This document shows, in pieces, positions 29,649-43,143 of a stretch of 64,000 bases of DNA. The position numbers and the translations under genes are program-made. Under the pieces are notes generated by a model. The model searched no databases, had not been told where the DNA came from, and saw only the letters and a list, made by a program, of their open reading frames with translations. Source of the DNA: Diplolepis rosae (taxonomy: Eukaryota > Arthropoda > Insecta > Hymenoptera > Diplolepididae); NCBI GenBank assembly GCA_030998225.1, contig JAPYXD010000714.1, positions 2,170,001-2,234,000 of the forward strand, given 5' to 3'. Every line of letters begins with the position of its first letter. Position 1 is the stretch's first letter.

Positions 29649-31219
29649 CTGCAAATCCAAGTGTGTTATTAAGTGTGTTATTTAAACGCACCAAAATGTG
29701 TAAGCACACTTCATTAACACGTATAAACGTGTAAATGCAATTATGTGTATTAAAATAATACACTTGAAAAAAGTAACGTGTAGTTTTAACACATCTAATG
29801 CATTATTTCACACATTTTATCCGTGTAAAAAAATAATGCATTTTTTTGTGTGTTAAATTTAAACACTTCACTTTTATGCACAAAAATGTATTGAAATTAA
29901 ACGTTTAGTTAGAATTATACGTTTCTACGTGTTAACCGTTTATATTTGATGTATTCAAATGCATCTGCATTTTACTGATCAGATATTTATCAGTTATTAC
30001 TACCACTTAAAAGAATAGAAATACAATAACTGTGAAGCTTTCATAAAAAAATGATTATTTATTTTGAGCCTTCCAATATATTACAAAATTTCAAACTCTG
30101 TTCGTTCATGATTGATCAAAGGAACATATGTGTTGTTCATAGTATTAAAAGTAGAAAGTGGATAAGGAAATATTAAATCTTTTACTTCAATAATTTTTTT
30201 TTCATTATCTGTAGCGGATTTTATCACACGGTAAGCATTCAGTTTTCGTTCAAACCACAAAGTATTTAATATAGAATAAACAATCAATTTCAAGTCATTG
30301 TAAATAAATATTTCATCAACTTGACCAAACTTGGGCAGGGCGTCATCGTTACATTCTAATAATATTATTGCTCCTGAATGATATGAAGTTCCGAGGATTA
30401 TGATTTTATTGGACGGCATCATTTGACACGTTAATCAATCATTCTCATCTATAATATTCCGGAATGTTCGACATACAATCTCTCCAACTCCTTCAATTAA
30501 AACGTGCATAGCATCTTGGGGAAAACACTTTGTCGCCTCAAAGAAAGATATATCTGCTAGAGGACTTCGTTTATTTATACCATATTGTGTTTTCCAAAAT
30601 TCTTGAGCTACTTTCGTTATAGATGGGTCAGAAACTATATCTACATGTTCCTGGTGATCAGTTTTATTTCGTAAAATAAAATTATCAGATGAAAAATTTT
30701 GGCACCATTCATCCTTTGTCGTCATGTAAGTTCGGCATGGTCGATAAGCTGCAACAGATTCTTTGAATCCTCCCAACATAGCAGATGTAGGAGTATCACG
30801 AGCGCAAAATATAACAGAACCTTTTAAATTTTTGACTTCTCCATTTACATTGATGTTGATACCGACTGTTTGTAATTTGACAATATCGGCGACAAATGGT
30901 TGTAGAATTTTAGTTATTCCATTTGGTTGCTTCAAATGTTCCGTTCGCACAATTGCATATAGTTGAATGGTATTTAATAATGATCGAACTTCTGGTTTTA
31001 TATTAGCTAAAGTCCAATAAAACATTGATAATTTGTGTTTCTTTGCTGCAACGCCTAGCGGATTACCAACTACAAGGTCGTCATAGTAAAAGATGATTGC
31101 TAAAGCATCTTTATTATTTTTAAAAAACTCATTATTTTTATAAAAAGAGCCATCCAGAACAGTACGATATGCATTGTCTGAATTATTGGTGTGACTCTAT
31201 ATATTAGTGTAGACTTCAC
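29649..31219 (-). mobile_element. Element C (CACTA-like), left segment
   Basis: The left end of a transposon whose gene runs on the minus strand. The candidate terminus is CACTGCAAATCCAAGTGTG at 29649, the CACTG start found in this superfamily. The next 350 bp carries many short subterminal motifs of the GTGTGTTA/AACACA type. The transposase C-terminal half follows. The segment is cut at 31219 by a LINE inserted in an intron and continues at 36421-38118 and right of element A. Confidence 0.6.
30081..31195 (-). pseudogene. Element C transposase, C-terminal exon with internal deletion
   Basis: Read on the minus strand from an acceptor-like ATATATAG at about 31196. DDLVVGNPLGVAAKKHKLS, LANIKPEVRS, LKGSVIFCARDTPTSAMLGGF and FEATKCFPQDAMHVLIEGV match in order the element B protein (VCNPLGSSKGKF, LGNLPPFMRS, LGSMLLMLGDHLGSHQIGGF, PPCIAHDLFEGF). 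After RNIIDEND (stop at 30435) the sequence jumps to the very C-terminal domain (30422-30081). The region that in B contains HYMVHYPHLIQEFGPL and the likely catalytic Glu (RMESKHKFFK) is missing. C is therefore an inactive, deleted relative of B. Confidence 0.65.
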
Positions 31220-31437
31220 GTTTTTTTTTTTTTTTTTTTTTATTTGTGAGCTTTCAAATCATATACAGACTTATTCGCTATGTAATAAGGAGAAAACAAA
31301 ATACATTAAATTAAATAATATGCATTGATCAATATTGTATATACGTATGTAACTTTGAACTTTGGGATCGTATATTTGTGATTACCTTAAGCGTTATACT
31401 AGATGCGCAGAGAACAATTATTCAGAAAATTAAGTAT

Positions 31438-34400
31438 TTAAGAGCACGCTGTAGTTCTGGGTTCTTTAATTAGAACGTTTATACTGAGCGGAGGTTGTAA
31501 ATTTAGTTCTACTAGGTGCTTGTTCATTATAACTCTCTGATCTATATATAAGGGACAATGCCATAAAATGTGATCTATGTCTTGAGAGTTATAAGAACAC
31601 GGGCAGCTAGGATCACTTATAATTGATACTCTTGCAAGAGAGACGTTGAGATTGTAGTGATTCGCACGGACTCGATTGATCGTTACAATAAGGTCTCTCG
31701 GTATTCTTTTATTATAAAACCACGGCTTTCTAGAATCAGTATAGAATTCATTAAAATAAATTTTACCCTTGTCAGGATTTAAATTAAGGAGTACATCATT
31801 TGAGTTATTATACATATCACGTTTGAACTTTTCCGCTAAGTCAGTATACGGGAGTTTATCTAAATCTGTAGGCCTGCAGTTCGCCGCTAGTTTAGCTTGT
31901 GTATCAGCGACATCGTTACCTGTGATTGCTGAGTGAGAGGGAATCCAGTAGAGTTGGATATCTCCGGTTTCACTTTTTCTTTGTTGAAATTCTAGATATT
32001 TACGTTTAATTTCATATGAGTAAAAATTTGCTTTGATGTTGTAAAGAGGCTTTTGTAGGCTTTCAAGTACACTCAGCGAAGCACACATAACGTAGTTGCA
32101 GACATCGACGCTTTTAAACGCAAGGTCTAGAGCGTCCCTTACCGCGATACATTCTGCTGTGAAGACCGACATTTTTTTTGGTAGACTCCTTTTGATAACA
32201 ATATTTTTCTTTGAGTTTACGCAAGCCTACCCTGTCGACATAGAGGTGGGGCTTTTGCTTCCATCTGTGTAAAAGACATTGGTAAACGGAGAGTCTAGTT
32301 CACCACATATTTCCCTTAAAAATTTTATGTTGATTATCTAGTCTCGCGAAAGGTACAGAGGAAGAGATTACGTCATAACTATACGTATACATGTTATAAT
32401 TCTGTGATTTTATTATATTTTTAGCTGAGCAAAAAACATTCTGAATGCACGTTTCAAATAGACGTTTCTTTTTTCGTTTATTCTTTTTAGTTGAAGCATA
32501 ATATTTTTTAGTGGTTTTGTTCACGAGTAAGCTTTCATTTGATATAATTTTTGAAACGTACGTGTTGCCTAGAAATCTAGCCCTCTCATGAATAGACGGT
32601 AATTTGGACTCGGCTAATAAAATTTTTATCGGTGTCGTTTTACGAAATCCCAGTGCTAGTCTTATGGCATTGTGTTGAATACCCTCTAACTTTTTTTGTT
32701 GATCCTTCCGCGTAGGATAGTAAACAATAATTCCGTAATCCAGGATAGACCTCACATAACTTTCATAAAGGTTGAGTAGGGTGGTTGGATCCGCTCCCCA
32801 CCAGATTCCTTGTAGGTACTTGATTATGTTAGATGCTCTGTCACATCGTGATTTGACTTTATTTATTTGAGGAACAAATGAGAGCTGGTAATCAAATATT
32901 ATTCCAAGGAACCTGGTAGGTTCGCTGGATTTGATTATTAATTCACTCACTTGAAGTTCTGTCTCTCCGGGTTTTATACCGCGTTTATTAAAATGCAAGA
33001 AGACGGTCTTCTCAGAGGCCAAGAATGGATCAATGTTGGCAAGATTATTTTTTAATATCTCTATCGCTTTTTGTAGTGACTTTAGATTACTCGAATATAG
33101 GGCAATATCATATGCAAATTGAGAAATCGAGACCCGGGTCGGAATGTTTTTGATGATTTCAGCTACATAGATAATATATAAAAGTGGACTCAACACTCCT
33201 CCTTAGGGAACTCCTTTGTATGTCTTTTCAGGATCGCGAAGCTCGTCTGCGTAAACAAATCTTTCCATTGTTATGAAGCTAATGAATTTAACCAATATGA
33301 GAGGACATCCTATTTTTGCAAGTTTATCGAGCAGTATTCTGATATTAATATTATCAAAAGCTCCTTTAACATCAAGGAACGCTGCGTACATATCTTTGTT
33401 TTTTTGAAAGGCTGATTGAACGCTAATAGTTAGACTTAGTAGATTATCTTGACAAGATAGGCCTTTGCGAAAACCACTTTGACTATTAGGTAGTATATTT
33501 TGAGTTTTTACCCACCATTGGAATTTGTTTTTTATCAACGTTTCAAACAGTTTACAAAGAGACGAGGTGAGAGCAATAGGCCAGCCTTTGCTCTCGGGCT
33601 TCGGAATTACATGTACATAAGACTTTTTCCAGTCACTTGGAAAATCGCTAGAACTATACATTTCATGAAAGATGTCAACGAGTAGGAGTTTGTATTTTAT
33701 TGGTAATTTTTTTAGTGTGAAGTAGTCTATGCCATCCAAGCCTGGTGATGAGTCTGTGTTCCGACAGTCTAAAACGTGATTAAATTCGGCAAAGTTGAAG
33801 GGCCTTTCAAGAAATTCGTTAAACTGCCAATTCGGCAAGTAGTTAGTATCAGGCGGTGTTTTAACTGGAAGACATATCTTGTTTAGTGCTTCAAGTTTTT
33901 TGTCGAGTTGTAAATTTTCGGGCACATGTGAGACATTAACTTTGATCAATTTATTTTTCAATATTTTGCTGGTTTTCCATACATAACGACCGTCAGTCAA
34001 AAGATTAATAGTGCTTGCGAATTTAACAAAACTTTCTTTTTTTTTCTTTTTGAAGATTTTTCGTGCTAGAGCTAAAAGTCTTTTGTATTCGATAAAGTCG
34101 GAGAGATCTTTGGATCTTTCCCAAGTTCTAAACGCGGCATTTCTTTGCATTTTGACTTCGGAACACTCCTCGTCCCACCACGGGACAGGATTTCGGTGTA
34201 TTTTGATATTCACGAATTTTTTCTTTGGTGTATTGACAGTGATAATTTCGGTTAGATGATTGACAAAGTATTCATATTTATAACTGGCACTTAAGTTGTC
34301 GTAATTGTTCGATAAAAAGTTTTCGTAAGAGGTATCTAATTGCTGCACAACATTATTCCAATTGGTTTGACTAGACCTGATTTTATGGCTTTTTTTGTGA

Positions 34401-35014
34401 TAGATTTTTTCAGCAATGTTGTTACTAGAGAGAATTAAGTCTATGTTTGAAATGGAAGTAGTGTCAATGTGGGAGTAGCTATCTGAATTATGAATGAACA
34501 GATCATTTTTGTCTATACATTCGAGTAGATTTTTTCCATTCGTGTCTGTTTTATTACAATTCCAGCTTATATGATGAGCGTTGAAATCACCCATGAATGT
34601 GCGATTTTTTTCTTTTTTGATATTAACGAAAAGTCTTTCCCATTGTTCAAGAGTAAATATGGGACCTGGGGCTCTGTAACAAGCAATGAGGCTAAAGACA
34701 GGGTTAACATTTGTAATTTGTATTCCGCAGATTTCAAACGTTTCATGAGGTGCATCAAAATTTTTAATTTCTCGATAAGCTAAATTCGAACGAATCAAAA
34801 GTATAGTTCCGCTCCCGGTTGAATATGTTCTATTTAACCTGTAGTTGACAAATCCCGAGAAATTTATGTTGGAGATCTTCGGTTGAAGTAGACTTTCCAC
34901 ACAGACGAGAATATCGATGTTTGGTAAAGCTCTTTCAATATATTCTTTATGCTTCAGGAAACTTCGGGCATTCCAATACAAGATTCTCAGAGGTTTGGTT
35001 ATGGTAGTATTCAT
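31438..35014 (-). pseudogene. LINE ORF2: endonuclease, reverse transcriptase, RNase H
   Basis: Read right to left from ATG 35014. The APE endonuclease starts RILYWNARSFL, with CVESLL, GDFNAHHISWN and NIDLILSS. RT follows with SPGLDGIDYFTL, IALTSSLCKLFE, GFRKGLSCQDN and DVKGAFDN, then KGVP followed by TAA where Gln is expected (33203), then GGVLSPLLYIIY. The active-site box reads FAYDIALY instead of FADD, so a catalytic Asp is changed to Tyr. RNase H is found from about 32250 (YTDGSKS, then TAECIAVRDALDLA, PSHSAITGNDVAD), after a frameshift near 32320 and a stop near 32235. One RNase H Asp position reads CASLS. A CX..C..H..C tail (CPCSYNSQDIDHILWHC) ends the protein at 31438. Confidence 0.85.
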
Positions 35015-36326
35015 TTTGCCAGGGAGAAAGAGTCGGGATTTTCGGACATTTCTTGATCTTCTATTGAGCTGAGGTCACTTGTGTTGTCAATCAGTTCCAG
35101 TCTTTTCATTAATTTAGTAATGCGGGCCTTTAGACTACTATCTACGACTAGAGGGTGAGTGTCAGTGAGCATTTTTATGAGATCAGAGGTTTCAGAGGTA
35201 TATTGGTGTGCAACTCCAGGTATATCTTTGTTTCCGTATGCGTCTCTAAGAAAAGCAGCTAATGTGTCAAAATCCAGTCGATAGTCGTTGGAATTACATG
35301 TAAAAAAATTTTTTGCTGGAGCAAGCTTAGCGTCGATTTTATCTTGAAGGCGTTCTTTTTTGCTGATTTGCTAGCTCGTTTCTTACTAGAAGTTACGAAT
35401 GGAGAATTATCTTTATGACGTTGATCTTTATTTTGTTCTTCTTCGTGTTTGGATATTGTAGAAATAGATATAACACTGCTTGTACGTTTGATGCCGGCGC
35501 CAAGAGAAGTACTCGGATCTACCGTTTGCACAGGCGTGGCTACGATTTCTACCTTTTCGACTCTCATGCCGGCTGCTTTTTGGATTTGCGTGTCTTGTAG
35601 ATCGTTGTTTTTCTCTGCGGCATCATCGGTTTGTTTTTCTTGATTTGAGAGCTCTTGTGTGTTATTTTGCTTGTTCGAGGTCAAATTATAGGGAGCGCTT
35701 AGTGTTGGGCATTCTTTGGCAAGGTGACCTTCTTCTTTGCACAGAAAGCAGGCTGACTTGTCGCTCGAAAAGTAAATCCAATAAGTTGTTTCGTCAAAAT
35801 CGATTTTCATGCTCTCTGGTAATTTTCCGATATCATCTGGATTTAGATAGACTTGACGCCTAAAGCTCATTACATGTGCGTACTCTGGGTCTCTTATACT
35901 GGCCTTGATGCAACTGATTGGTGATATTGCTGTAATGCCGAGCGCTTTAATTTTGGAATAACGGGGCACGCATTCGATATTATGACTCTCTTAGCTTTAG
36001 ATATAAGTGGTCTCAGTGTAATTGTGTGTTGGCCAATGTTTATTTTCATATTGGTCTTGACTGCTCAGATATATACAAATTCTTCCGTTGGAAATTCTCG
36101 CGACAAATAATACGTTGGTTGGTTTGACGATTTTACCAATAGCAAGGGTGTAGTCTTTTATTGTCAAATTATCTATAACTTCAGTAACAACTGCTTGATC
36201 TTTCTTGGGAAACTGAGTTTGTTGTGCCATTCGAGCGTAGGATGTCTTGGCTTGAGTTTCATTGGTTTTGGCTTGAACTTGAGTTACATTACTATGTGTT
36301 TTGGGGCCCTTGAGATCAAGGGTCAT
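35013..36326 (-). pseudogene. LINE ORF1 (Gag-like)
   Basis: The RNA-binding protein starts at ATG 36326 with a polar N terminus. A frame change occurs near 35970-36000, and the second part (35969-35259) carries an RNA-binding-like fold and a zinc knuckle, CFLCKEEGHLAKEC (about 35727). A further frameshift near 35310 leads to the natural end: the ORF1 TGA overlaps the ORF2 ATG as ATGA at 35011-35014. This implies coupled translation of the two ORFs, as known for some non-LTR elements. Confidence 0.7.
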
Positions 36327-36420
36327 CTTTGCTTGTTAAACACTCGCTCGCGAGACAAAAGGTAAACACGTCCGACCTCGACGAAGGCTCAGACCGAACT
36401 CCACAGTGGTTCCACTCATA

Positions 36421-37087
36421 TAGGAGAAAAGGGGAACGAATTATAATGTTTGCTATCAACAAGTGGTGGCGCTATTGTCGCTACCGATTTTATTTTTAAA
36501 CTGTTGTAACCATAGCACCCATATCCTTGCCAGTTAAAATAATACAGCCGATGCTCATTTTACTCAACTACCGTTCGAAGCACCTCAAGCGTCGGTGATA
36601 TATTTATACATTTCAGGTTAACTAACTGACGCATTGTGATGCCCTGTCGTCGAAAACGTTTTACTCAACTCCTTACTATTTCCTATGTAACGCTTATTGA
36701 TATTCACTTTGGGTGAATTAGGTATTTATCAAATTCATTTTATTCGACTAAGATTTAATAAATGTTCAAATGTCCTTAAGTCTCAAGTTTAATCAACAGA
36801 ATTGAGTAAAATTACTTCAACTATTTTTCTCCGTGTAATAATACAGTATTTAACTGTTCATTGTAATTCATATTTAAAAATTCTTGTTGTATTTTTATTC
36901 TTTCACAAATTATTTTCAACTTTAAATCATTTAAATTTATGAAATGGATTTCATACAATATATTTTAAAATTTCCCGCTATTTAGAATACATCGTGTTGG
37001 GGGGACGGGGGTTTCGTTTCCATTGATATTAGTTCTTGCCATCAAAACTTGGCGGCGCTGATGCTTATTTTCATTTTTTTTAAGTAC
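36421..37087 (-). other. Intron of element C right of the LINE
   Basis: AT-rich intron sequence between the LINE 5' end and the C exon ending at 37088. The motif TTTACTCAACT occurs at about 36558 and 36660, with an inverted form (TTGAGTAAA) near 36802. This suggests a small fold-back element, but no boundaries could be fixed. Confidence 0.4.
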
Positions 37088-38118
37088 CCTCCTGAAATAC
37101 ATGGTAGTGGCCGCACTGTGCCGAACTCGACTTCAAGGTTTGAGACAAGATTTTTAAAAGTTTCCCAAAATGGTATGAAATATCCGTCATAATTAACTTT
37201 TCGAATCTGAGCAGAAATTCTCGAACCAAACTTTTTTTTTTCCAAATGCGTTTTGAGCCAATTGCAATTTTTTCTGCGCAGATCATATAAATTTTTCCTT
37301 TAATACTTTGTCGAAAGATTTTTTAGATCGTACCGTGGAAAATATTGCCGATGGTGGATACGTTTCTGTACATATATTCCTTATATCTGTCAACTTTACT
37401 GTTTCATCAGTAACATTTGCATGTTTATGTATTTCTCCCTAAAATATAAAAAATATATTTATTAACATAGTCTAACAATTTAAATATACATTTCTTACCA
37501 TTAGGGTTGATAAATAATCATCCACTAAATTAGTTACTCCTTCCATCATAGTTTCCATAGCTTTCTGAGAGACTTTACAGTTTTCTCGAATATTAAGAGC
37601 GAATTGAGCTGACTTTAGTTATAAAATTTCCTCTGGTGTTAAATTTATCTCTTCAAAATCAGCTATATTGTAGTATAAAAAAATAAATAAAGCAAATGAA
37701 ATGTAATTACGTGAATAAGATCACACTGATGTCAGCAGACATCAGACAATTTTTTGATTTTTTTTTTAAAGATAAATTAATGTAAAATAAAAATTTACAA
37801 AATTTCCACTTAGAATTCTTTTAATTTTTTACATGTGCAATTCTTTTATTTATTTTAAAATAATTTATTTTTAAAAAAAACTAACTCAAAAAGTTCTCAA
37901 ATGTCTGCTAATTTCAATGTCATATAAATAACGGTTTATTTTTATTTCTTACCTTGATTTTCGACTGGAGCATAGATCGCATTATTTAAGAGTATATCTT
38001 GTCCATTAAATAATTTATTATTTCCATGATCTTCAACTTGATTATTACAGGGAGCTTGCACTGTTGGGTGTTTTCGAAATAAATGTTGGCGAAAAGATTT
38101 CCATTTCGTAAAACTACG
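37088..38118 (-). pseudogene. Element C transposase, N-terminal exons
   Basis: Three exons on the minus strand, bounded by consensus splice sites. 38118-37954 (donor CAAG/GTAAG) holds the second half of a C2H2 finger (FTKWKSFRQHLFRKH). 37664-37500 holds LKSAQFALNIRENCKVSQKAMETMMEGVTNL after one TAG-type stop. 37441-37088 holds FDKVLKEKFI (stop) and VNYDGYFIPFWETFKNLVSNLE. These line up with the element B protein (the helical NSVENTDFCPEEKKKIL region, then YFYHYVPILETIKKLL). The first exon is cut at 38118 by element A. The first half of the finger lies beyond A's right end at about 60915-60965. Confidence 0.65.
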
Positions 38119-39786
38119 CCCTTACGGAAAGAAATGACAGGAAAAAAATTATAAGCATGTCGTTTTATTCCTGTCATTTTTTTGCTGTCGTATTTTCGCG
38201 ACCACAGGAAAACGACAGCGAAAAACGACAGGCCTTAATTAATTAATTAATTATAATTAATCATGCAAGCTGCACGCGTAATATTAGAATGATGTTAGAA
38301 TGTATTGAGGGTCTTAAGAATATGAATTTATTAGCCTAAAAGAACGAATACACTTTTTGTTTCATAATTAAAACGTTTTATTTTAATAAAAAATTAACGG
38401 GAATTTCCAATCGCAAACGAGTTGAACTTAAAGTTTAAATTTGACTTAATATTACAAAGTTTTAACTTTGTATTTAATTTTTAAAATCCCCGTCGGGGCT
38501 TTCGAATCAAACGAGTTTTATAAGCTAGTGCTAGATCCTATCTAGAACAAATAATGCTTATTAAGGACGATAGAATTAATAAGCGTACCTCATTCCAGTA
38601 TCAAGTTTTTTAGTGATCAAAATGTGCAAATATCAAATTTTTTTTTAGTTAGAAGAAAGGCTGAAATAGCTGAACTGGTGTTATTTTTTTAGTTTTCCGG
38701 AAAAGAGGTAAATTATTTATTAAAAGTAGACAAAAAAATATTTCACTTTTTCCGTTTCCATAAATCATCTAACTCATTCTTAGAAAAAAAATAAAAATAG
38801 CGCTATTCCTTCTATTCCAGCCTCTCTTCTAAGTTCCAAAAAAATAGATGTTTGCGCATTTTGATCACTAGAAAAGTTAAGACTTAAATAAGAAATGAGG
38901 AAATATTCCATCGCCCTTAATCGAAAAAATTTAATATTTTCTTATTTTTAGAAACCCAACGGGGCTTTCGCATCACAAATGTGTTGAAGTTAAAATTACA
39001 GTTCAACTGAAGATTATAATTTAAACTTTGCACTTCATTTTGAAAAATCCAAATGGGGCTTTCGAATCACAAACAAGTTAAGCTTAAAGCTAAAGTTAAT
39101 GTCAAGATCACAATTTAAACTTTGTACTAAATTCTTAAAAACCCAACGGGGTTTTTGAATCACAAACGAGTTTCATCGCGTAAATCATATTTAGAATATG
39201 AAAAAAATTAAATATCATTTACAGGCTTTCGTGCACGACCTCTGGCGTTACTGCACTTGTTGCGCAAGCTAGTTCGGAAGAGTGCCCTGTGATCCGGCTT
39301 GTCTCCAAAAATAGAGATCATGAGTTCTGTCAAAAAGAAAGAATCGCATATAAAAATATGAAATTTAATTGTGCACCTAATTTTTCATAAGCAGAAATTT
39401 TGTATAGTTTTTAAAACAGATTTAATTTATTTAGATGTTTGCATGATTTACGCATCATAATTTCTACTGACTCCGGATTTAATTTATTTGGTACATTAGA
39501 TGCAGTACTTTTTTTATTGGCATTAGACTGACTGCCAGTTAAAGATGACGTTGCCAATTCCTCTTTTGTGAAGACGATCCCCGCCAATTAAGCTGTGTAC
39601 TTGGTTATGCTTCTTCTGTTACAGTTAGACACAGCTGTGTAACTGCAGAGTTTTAGACCTATCTTAATAAATTTTTTAACGCCCTGAAAATGTACCAATC
39701 GATTAATCTTTAAATACACTACTTCTGTATTTTAAAATGAAAATGTAAAACATCTATTCACAAAAACTTACACCCAGATTTGACTC
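38119..39786. repeat. Left terminal inverted repeat of element A
   Basis: The first 170 bp holds clustered short motifs built on GACAGG/CCTGTC and CGACAG in both orientations (about 38136, 38173, 38196, 38208, 38238), possible transposase-binding sites, followed by a TTAATTAATTAATTA stretch. The arm repeats four times a phrase around CCCAACGGGG-CTTTCGAATCACAAACGAGTT. Its inner part (39200-39786) is a minus-strand copy of the last exons of the BEN gene, including the in-frame TAA also found in the right arm. Confidence 0.85.
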
Positions 39787-42700
39787 CAATATGTACTGCA
39801 CTGTATTTGCAGATTAGTAGACAAAAAATACATTTCTATCAATCAGTCTCTACTGGATTCACAAGTGGAATTACGCACAGTCTATCTTCCGAGTACGGCA
39901 TGCAAATGCATTTTATTTTTATTGTTGAGGGAAAAAAAGGAATGACATTTTCAGTTTCTTGCACCACAAAAGCAAATTTGGACGAGGAAAAATTTTGAAT
40001 TTACATACAATGTTTCTTAATAATTTCAATTCTTTCCCAACAATGATTTGCTTACAAGCATTTGTCGCAGTTCGCAAAGAAAAGAGATTTCTTATAACAA
40101 GAAAATCTCCTTCTGTTGTTTCAACAACACTATTTTTTCTTTTGACAAGTCTTTGATAACTGGTGGTATGAAATAGAACATTCTTGAAGATGAAACGATC
40201 GAAAGATACAGCTTGAGTTACTACCTCTTCTTTAAGTAATTGCTGTATCAACAATTTATCAACATCTGTTATTTCCATATTTGCGCCCACTCCAAACACT
40301 CTCAAGTGCTCTCCGTATTCTATGCAGCGTTTTATTTTACATTCTTTCATCAAAGATTGGAATATATGTTTTCCTTTTAAGCTGCAATCGGGTCTGCTGA
40401 AAACTTTCGAAGATAACTTAACATATTTGAGTCTCGTATAAAATTTTACTATCTGTTCCGGAAGGTACTGAGTTCCCTTAAATAGAAGTTTTAAAACACC
40501 ATTGTAATGCTCAAACGGAAATGTAGACCATGCCCAAAGAGCACCAAAATTTTGTACGCTTCGTGGTATGTGTAACAGTATGTGTACATTGTATTTCATA
40601 TATTCCTTACCATACAGAGATTCAATTCTAAGCACAAATAATCTAATTGCTGTCGATGCTGCATTAAACTCACTTTCACTGATTTTCAATTGTAAGAAAA
40701 TCTGTATGCTATATACCAATAGCAACCAGTGCTCATAATACTTTTTCGGCAGAAATGGTTTCAAACAAATGAGAGAGTAATACAGAAGGAAATTTTCAAA
40801 TCAGTTGCTTTCCACAAAGCACGTTCTGTTATTGGACGAGGACATCGTGTGATTTCACAGGGTGGTTTTATTTCTGATAATAGATTGTCGAAGTCAGTTG
40901 TCAATCGACCCAAGTACCATTCTTTCATATGATTTGCAGGGTCAAACCATGCGTCAACAAACAATTTTGTCACACCTTCGTTGACAGAATGCAAGTATTC
41001 AGGAGGAAAGGACCAGATTATATGAAAAATTGGTAAAAGTTGAACGACAGAAGGTCCCTTTACTCCGTTTACATTTTCTGCTTTGGGATCGTCTACAATT
41101 TTATCACAATCCCGATTATGCTGTGTTAAGGACCGTCATTCGTGCTTATCTCCACAATACACTCGAGTATAACCTTTTCCGTATGGTACTGATTCTCCGG
41201 GAATAATGCAATACGAACATCCGTGTTTTCCATTGAATTGCAGGTCGAGCTACTGAATCGACGGGTGCAAGAAGAGTGTGAACTTTAATCCTTATAGGTT
41301 CCTCATCCAAAAAAGTAGTGGTTTCGAAACCGTTCTCGTGTAGATCTATTAGCTCATCAATGAATGGTCGTAAAAACATATTCATGGGCGGTTTCTTTGA
41401 TGCAAACCATACGGAAGAACAAATTATAAGATCTTTCCTCAATCGATACTCCAATTCGTTAACCATCACCAAATTTGCCCAGATGGACGGTCTAACTGAG
41501 TTGAAGGTTTTTATACCATCTGTAAACCACTGGATGGTGATGTCATTTTCTCCGATAATATTTTTTTCTCTTAGAGTCTTGTAATATTTTCCACTTATAA
41601 CATCACTTTCATTTTCATTTATTTTTCTAAATTCTTTGTAATATTTGCTCTGTACTAATTGGGTTAGTTGTTCTTTAAGTGGCAAGTACGAGAAATATTG
41701 TCCAGCTTTATGCAAATCTTTTTGGTCATATTCAGCTCTGCAACCTGGACAACGTTCTTTATTAGAATTGTCGAATTTTAAAATAAGACAGCACTTTATA
41801 CAGAAGTAGCAGTTGATAGCAGTTGGCTGAGGAAATGATTTTAAGAAATGATATTTTGAGCTATGCGTATCATACGGTAAATGGCAGTCAAGGACATGAA
41901 GATTACTCTCTAGAGCTACATCCGAAAACCCAAATCGAAGAGCTTGAGCCAATAATATCGCTTCACTTTCTTCTTTGGTTAAATTGCAACCTTCATACAG
42001 CGGATTTCTTATCTGGAAATTTGAAAAAGAAGAAATAGAAAAGGAAAAAGTAATGAAAGGATAGAAAAGCTACGTATTTCATGTGCATTACGTTGGGTAA
42101 AAAAAAACAAAAGTTTAGAAATGAAAGTATGTGGGAAGATAGAATATTATCAAAATTTATTTATTTTTACTGGCGTCATACCCTTTTCTTCTCATTCTTA
42201 AAGTTTTTTATTATCTTTCAAACGACTTTAAATATTCTGTATAACGTCTTCTTATACATAAAAATGGATATTAAGGGTAAAACCAAATTTGAATGTAGAA
42301 AGAAAATTTCCCTGCCTTCTTTCCCATACACAGACTATTACAGAACGCCCCCCCCCCCCCGCATATATAATTTGAGAATGAAATATGAACACCAGAAATT
42401 CAGCATCAAAATGAATATGCACAGATTTTTAAAGAGATTTAAAAGGATTGAACAACATTCAAAAAGACTTGTATTTGCATTTGTGATGTCTTATTTTACA
42501 TTGAAGCACATCTTGAAAATGTCACAAATCGTCAAAGAAGCTCCCCTTCCCGTGACTAGTGGAACGTACTTTATGTACTTTATGAACAGATAAAATTGAT
42601 CTAAAAAACCGGTTGCTATTAAATTCATATTGTGTCATAAAATCCTATGTTCTAATAAGTATATTTGTTTCATGATAGATATTTAGTTTAAGAAAAGTTT

Positions 42701-43143
42701 ATTCATTACTTGATTTTCATCTATGAAATCATCGGCTTCAATGGCGACAATTGCATTTGCATCATAAAAGATCTCATCCTCTAAATCATTTTCTTCCTCG
42801 ACATTATCATTATGTACAATATTGAAATCATCGTCCTGAATATCTTCATAATAAATTTCGGGGTTTGGTTCTAAACGAGCTGTGATAACCTCAGAAGTAT
42901 CTTCCTCGAAACTGTCATTGTCACTAGCTGCCCATGGGAATGCAGGAAGTGTTTTTTCATATTTTGTAACAGTGGAGTCAACTGTTTCTACTGAAATATC
43001 ATCTCCAACATTTCCAGTCAACCTGTTATCTGCATTATCAAGATTTAAAATCTAAAAAAGGAATTTAGAAAATGGTTATAATATCACTGCTTTATATATG
43101 AAACATTGGATTAATTAATTAAATAATTGACCAATTTTATTTT

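Larger units (their letters stand above)
31219..36420 (-). mobile_element. I-like LINE inserted in an intron of element C
   Basis: Non-LTR element on the minus strand with ORF1 (one zinc knuckle), ORF2 (endonuclease, RT and RNase H) and a 3' poly(A) seen as a T-run at 31220-31241. The 5' end is not exact. The ORF1 start lies at 36326 and a GC-richer leader reaches about 36420. RNase H after RT points to the I/LOA/Ingi side of the LINE tree. Stops and frameshifts are present in both ORFs. Confidence 0.8.
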
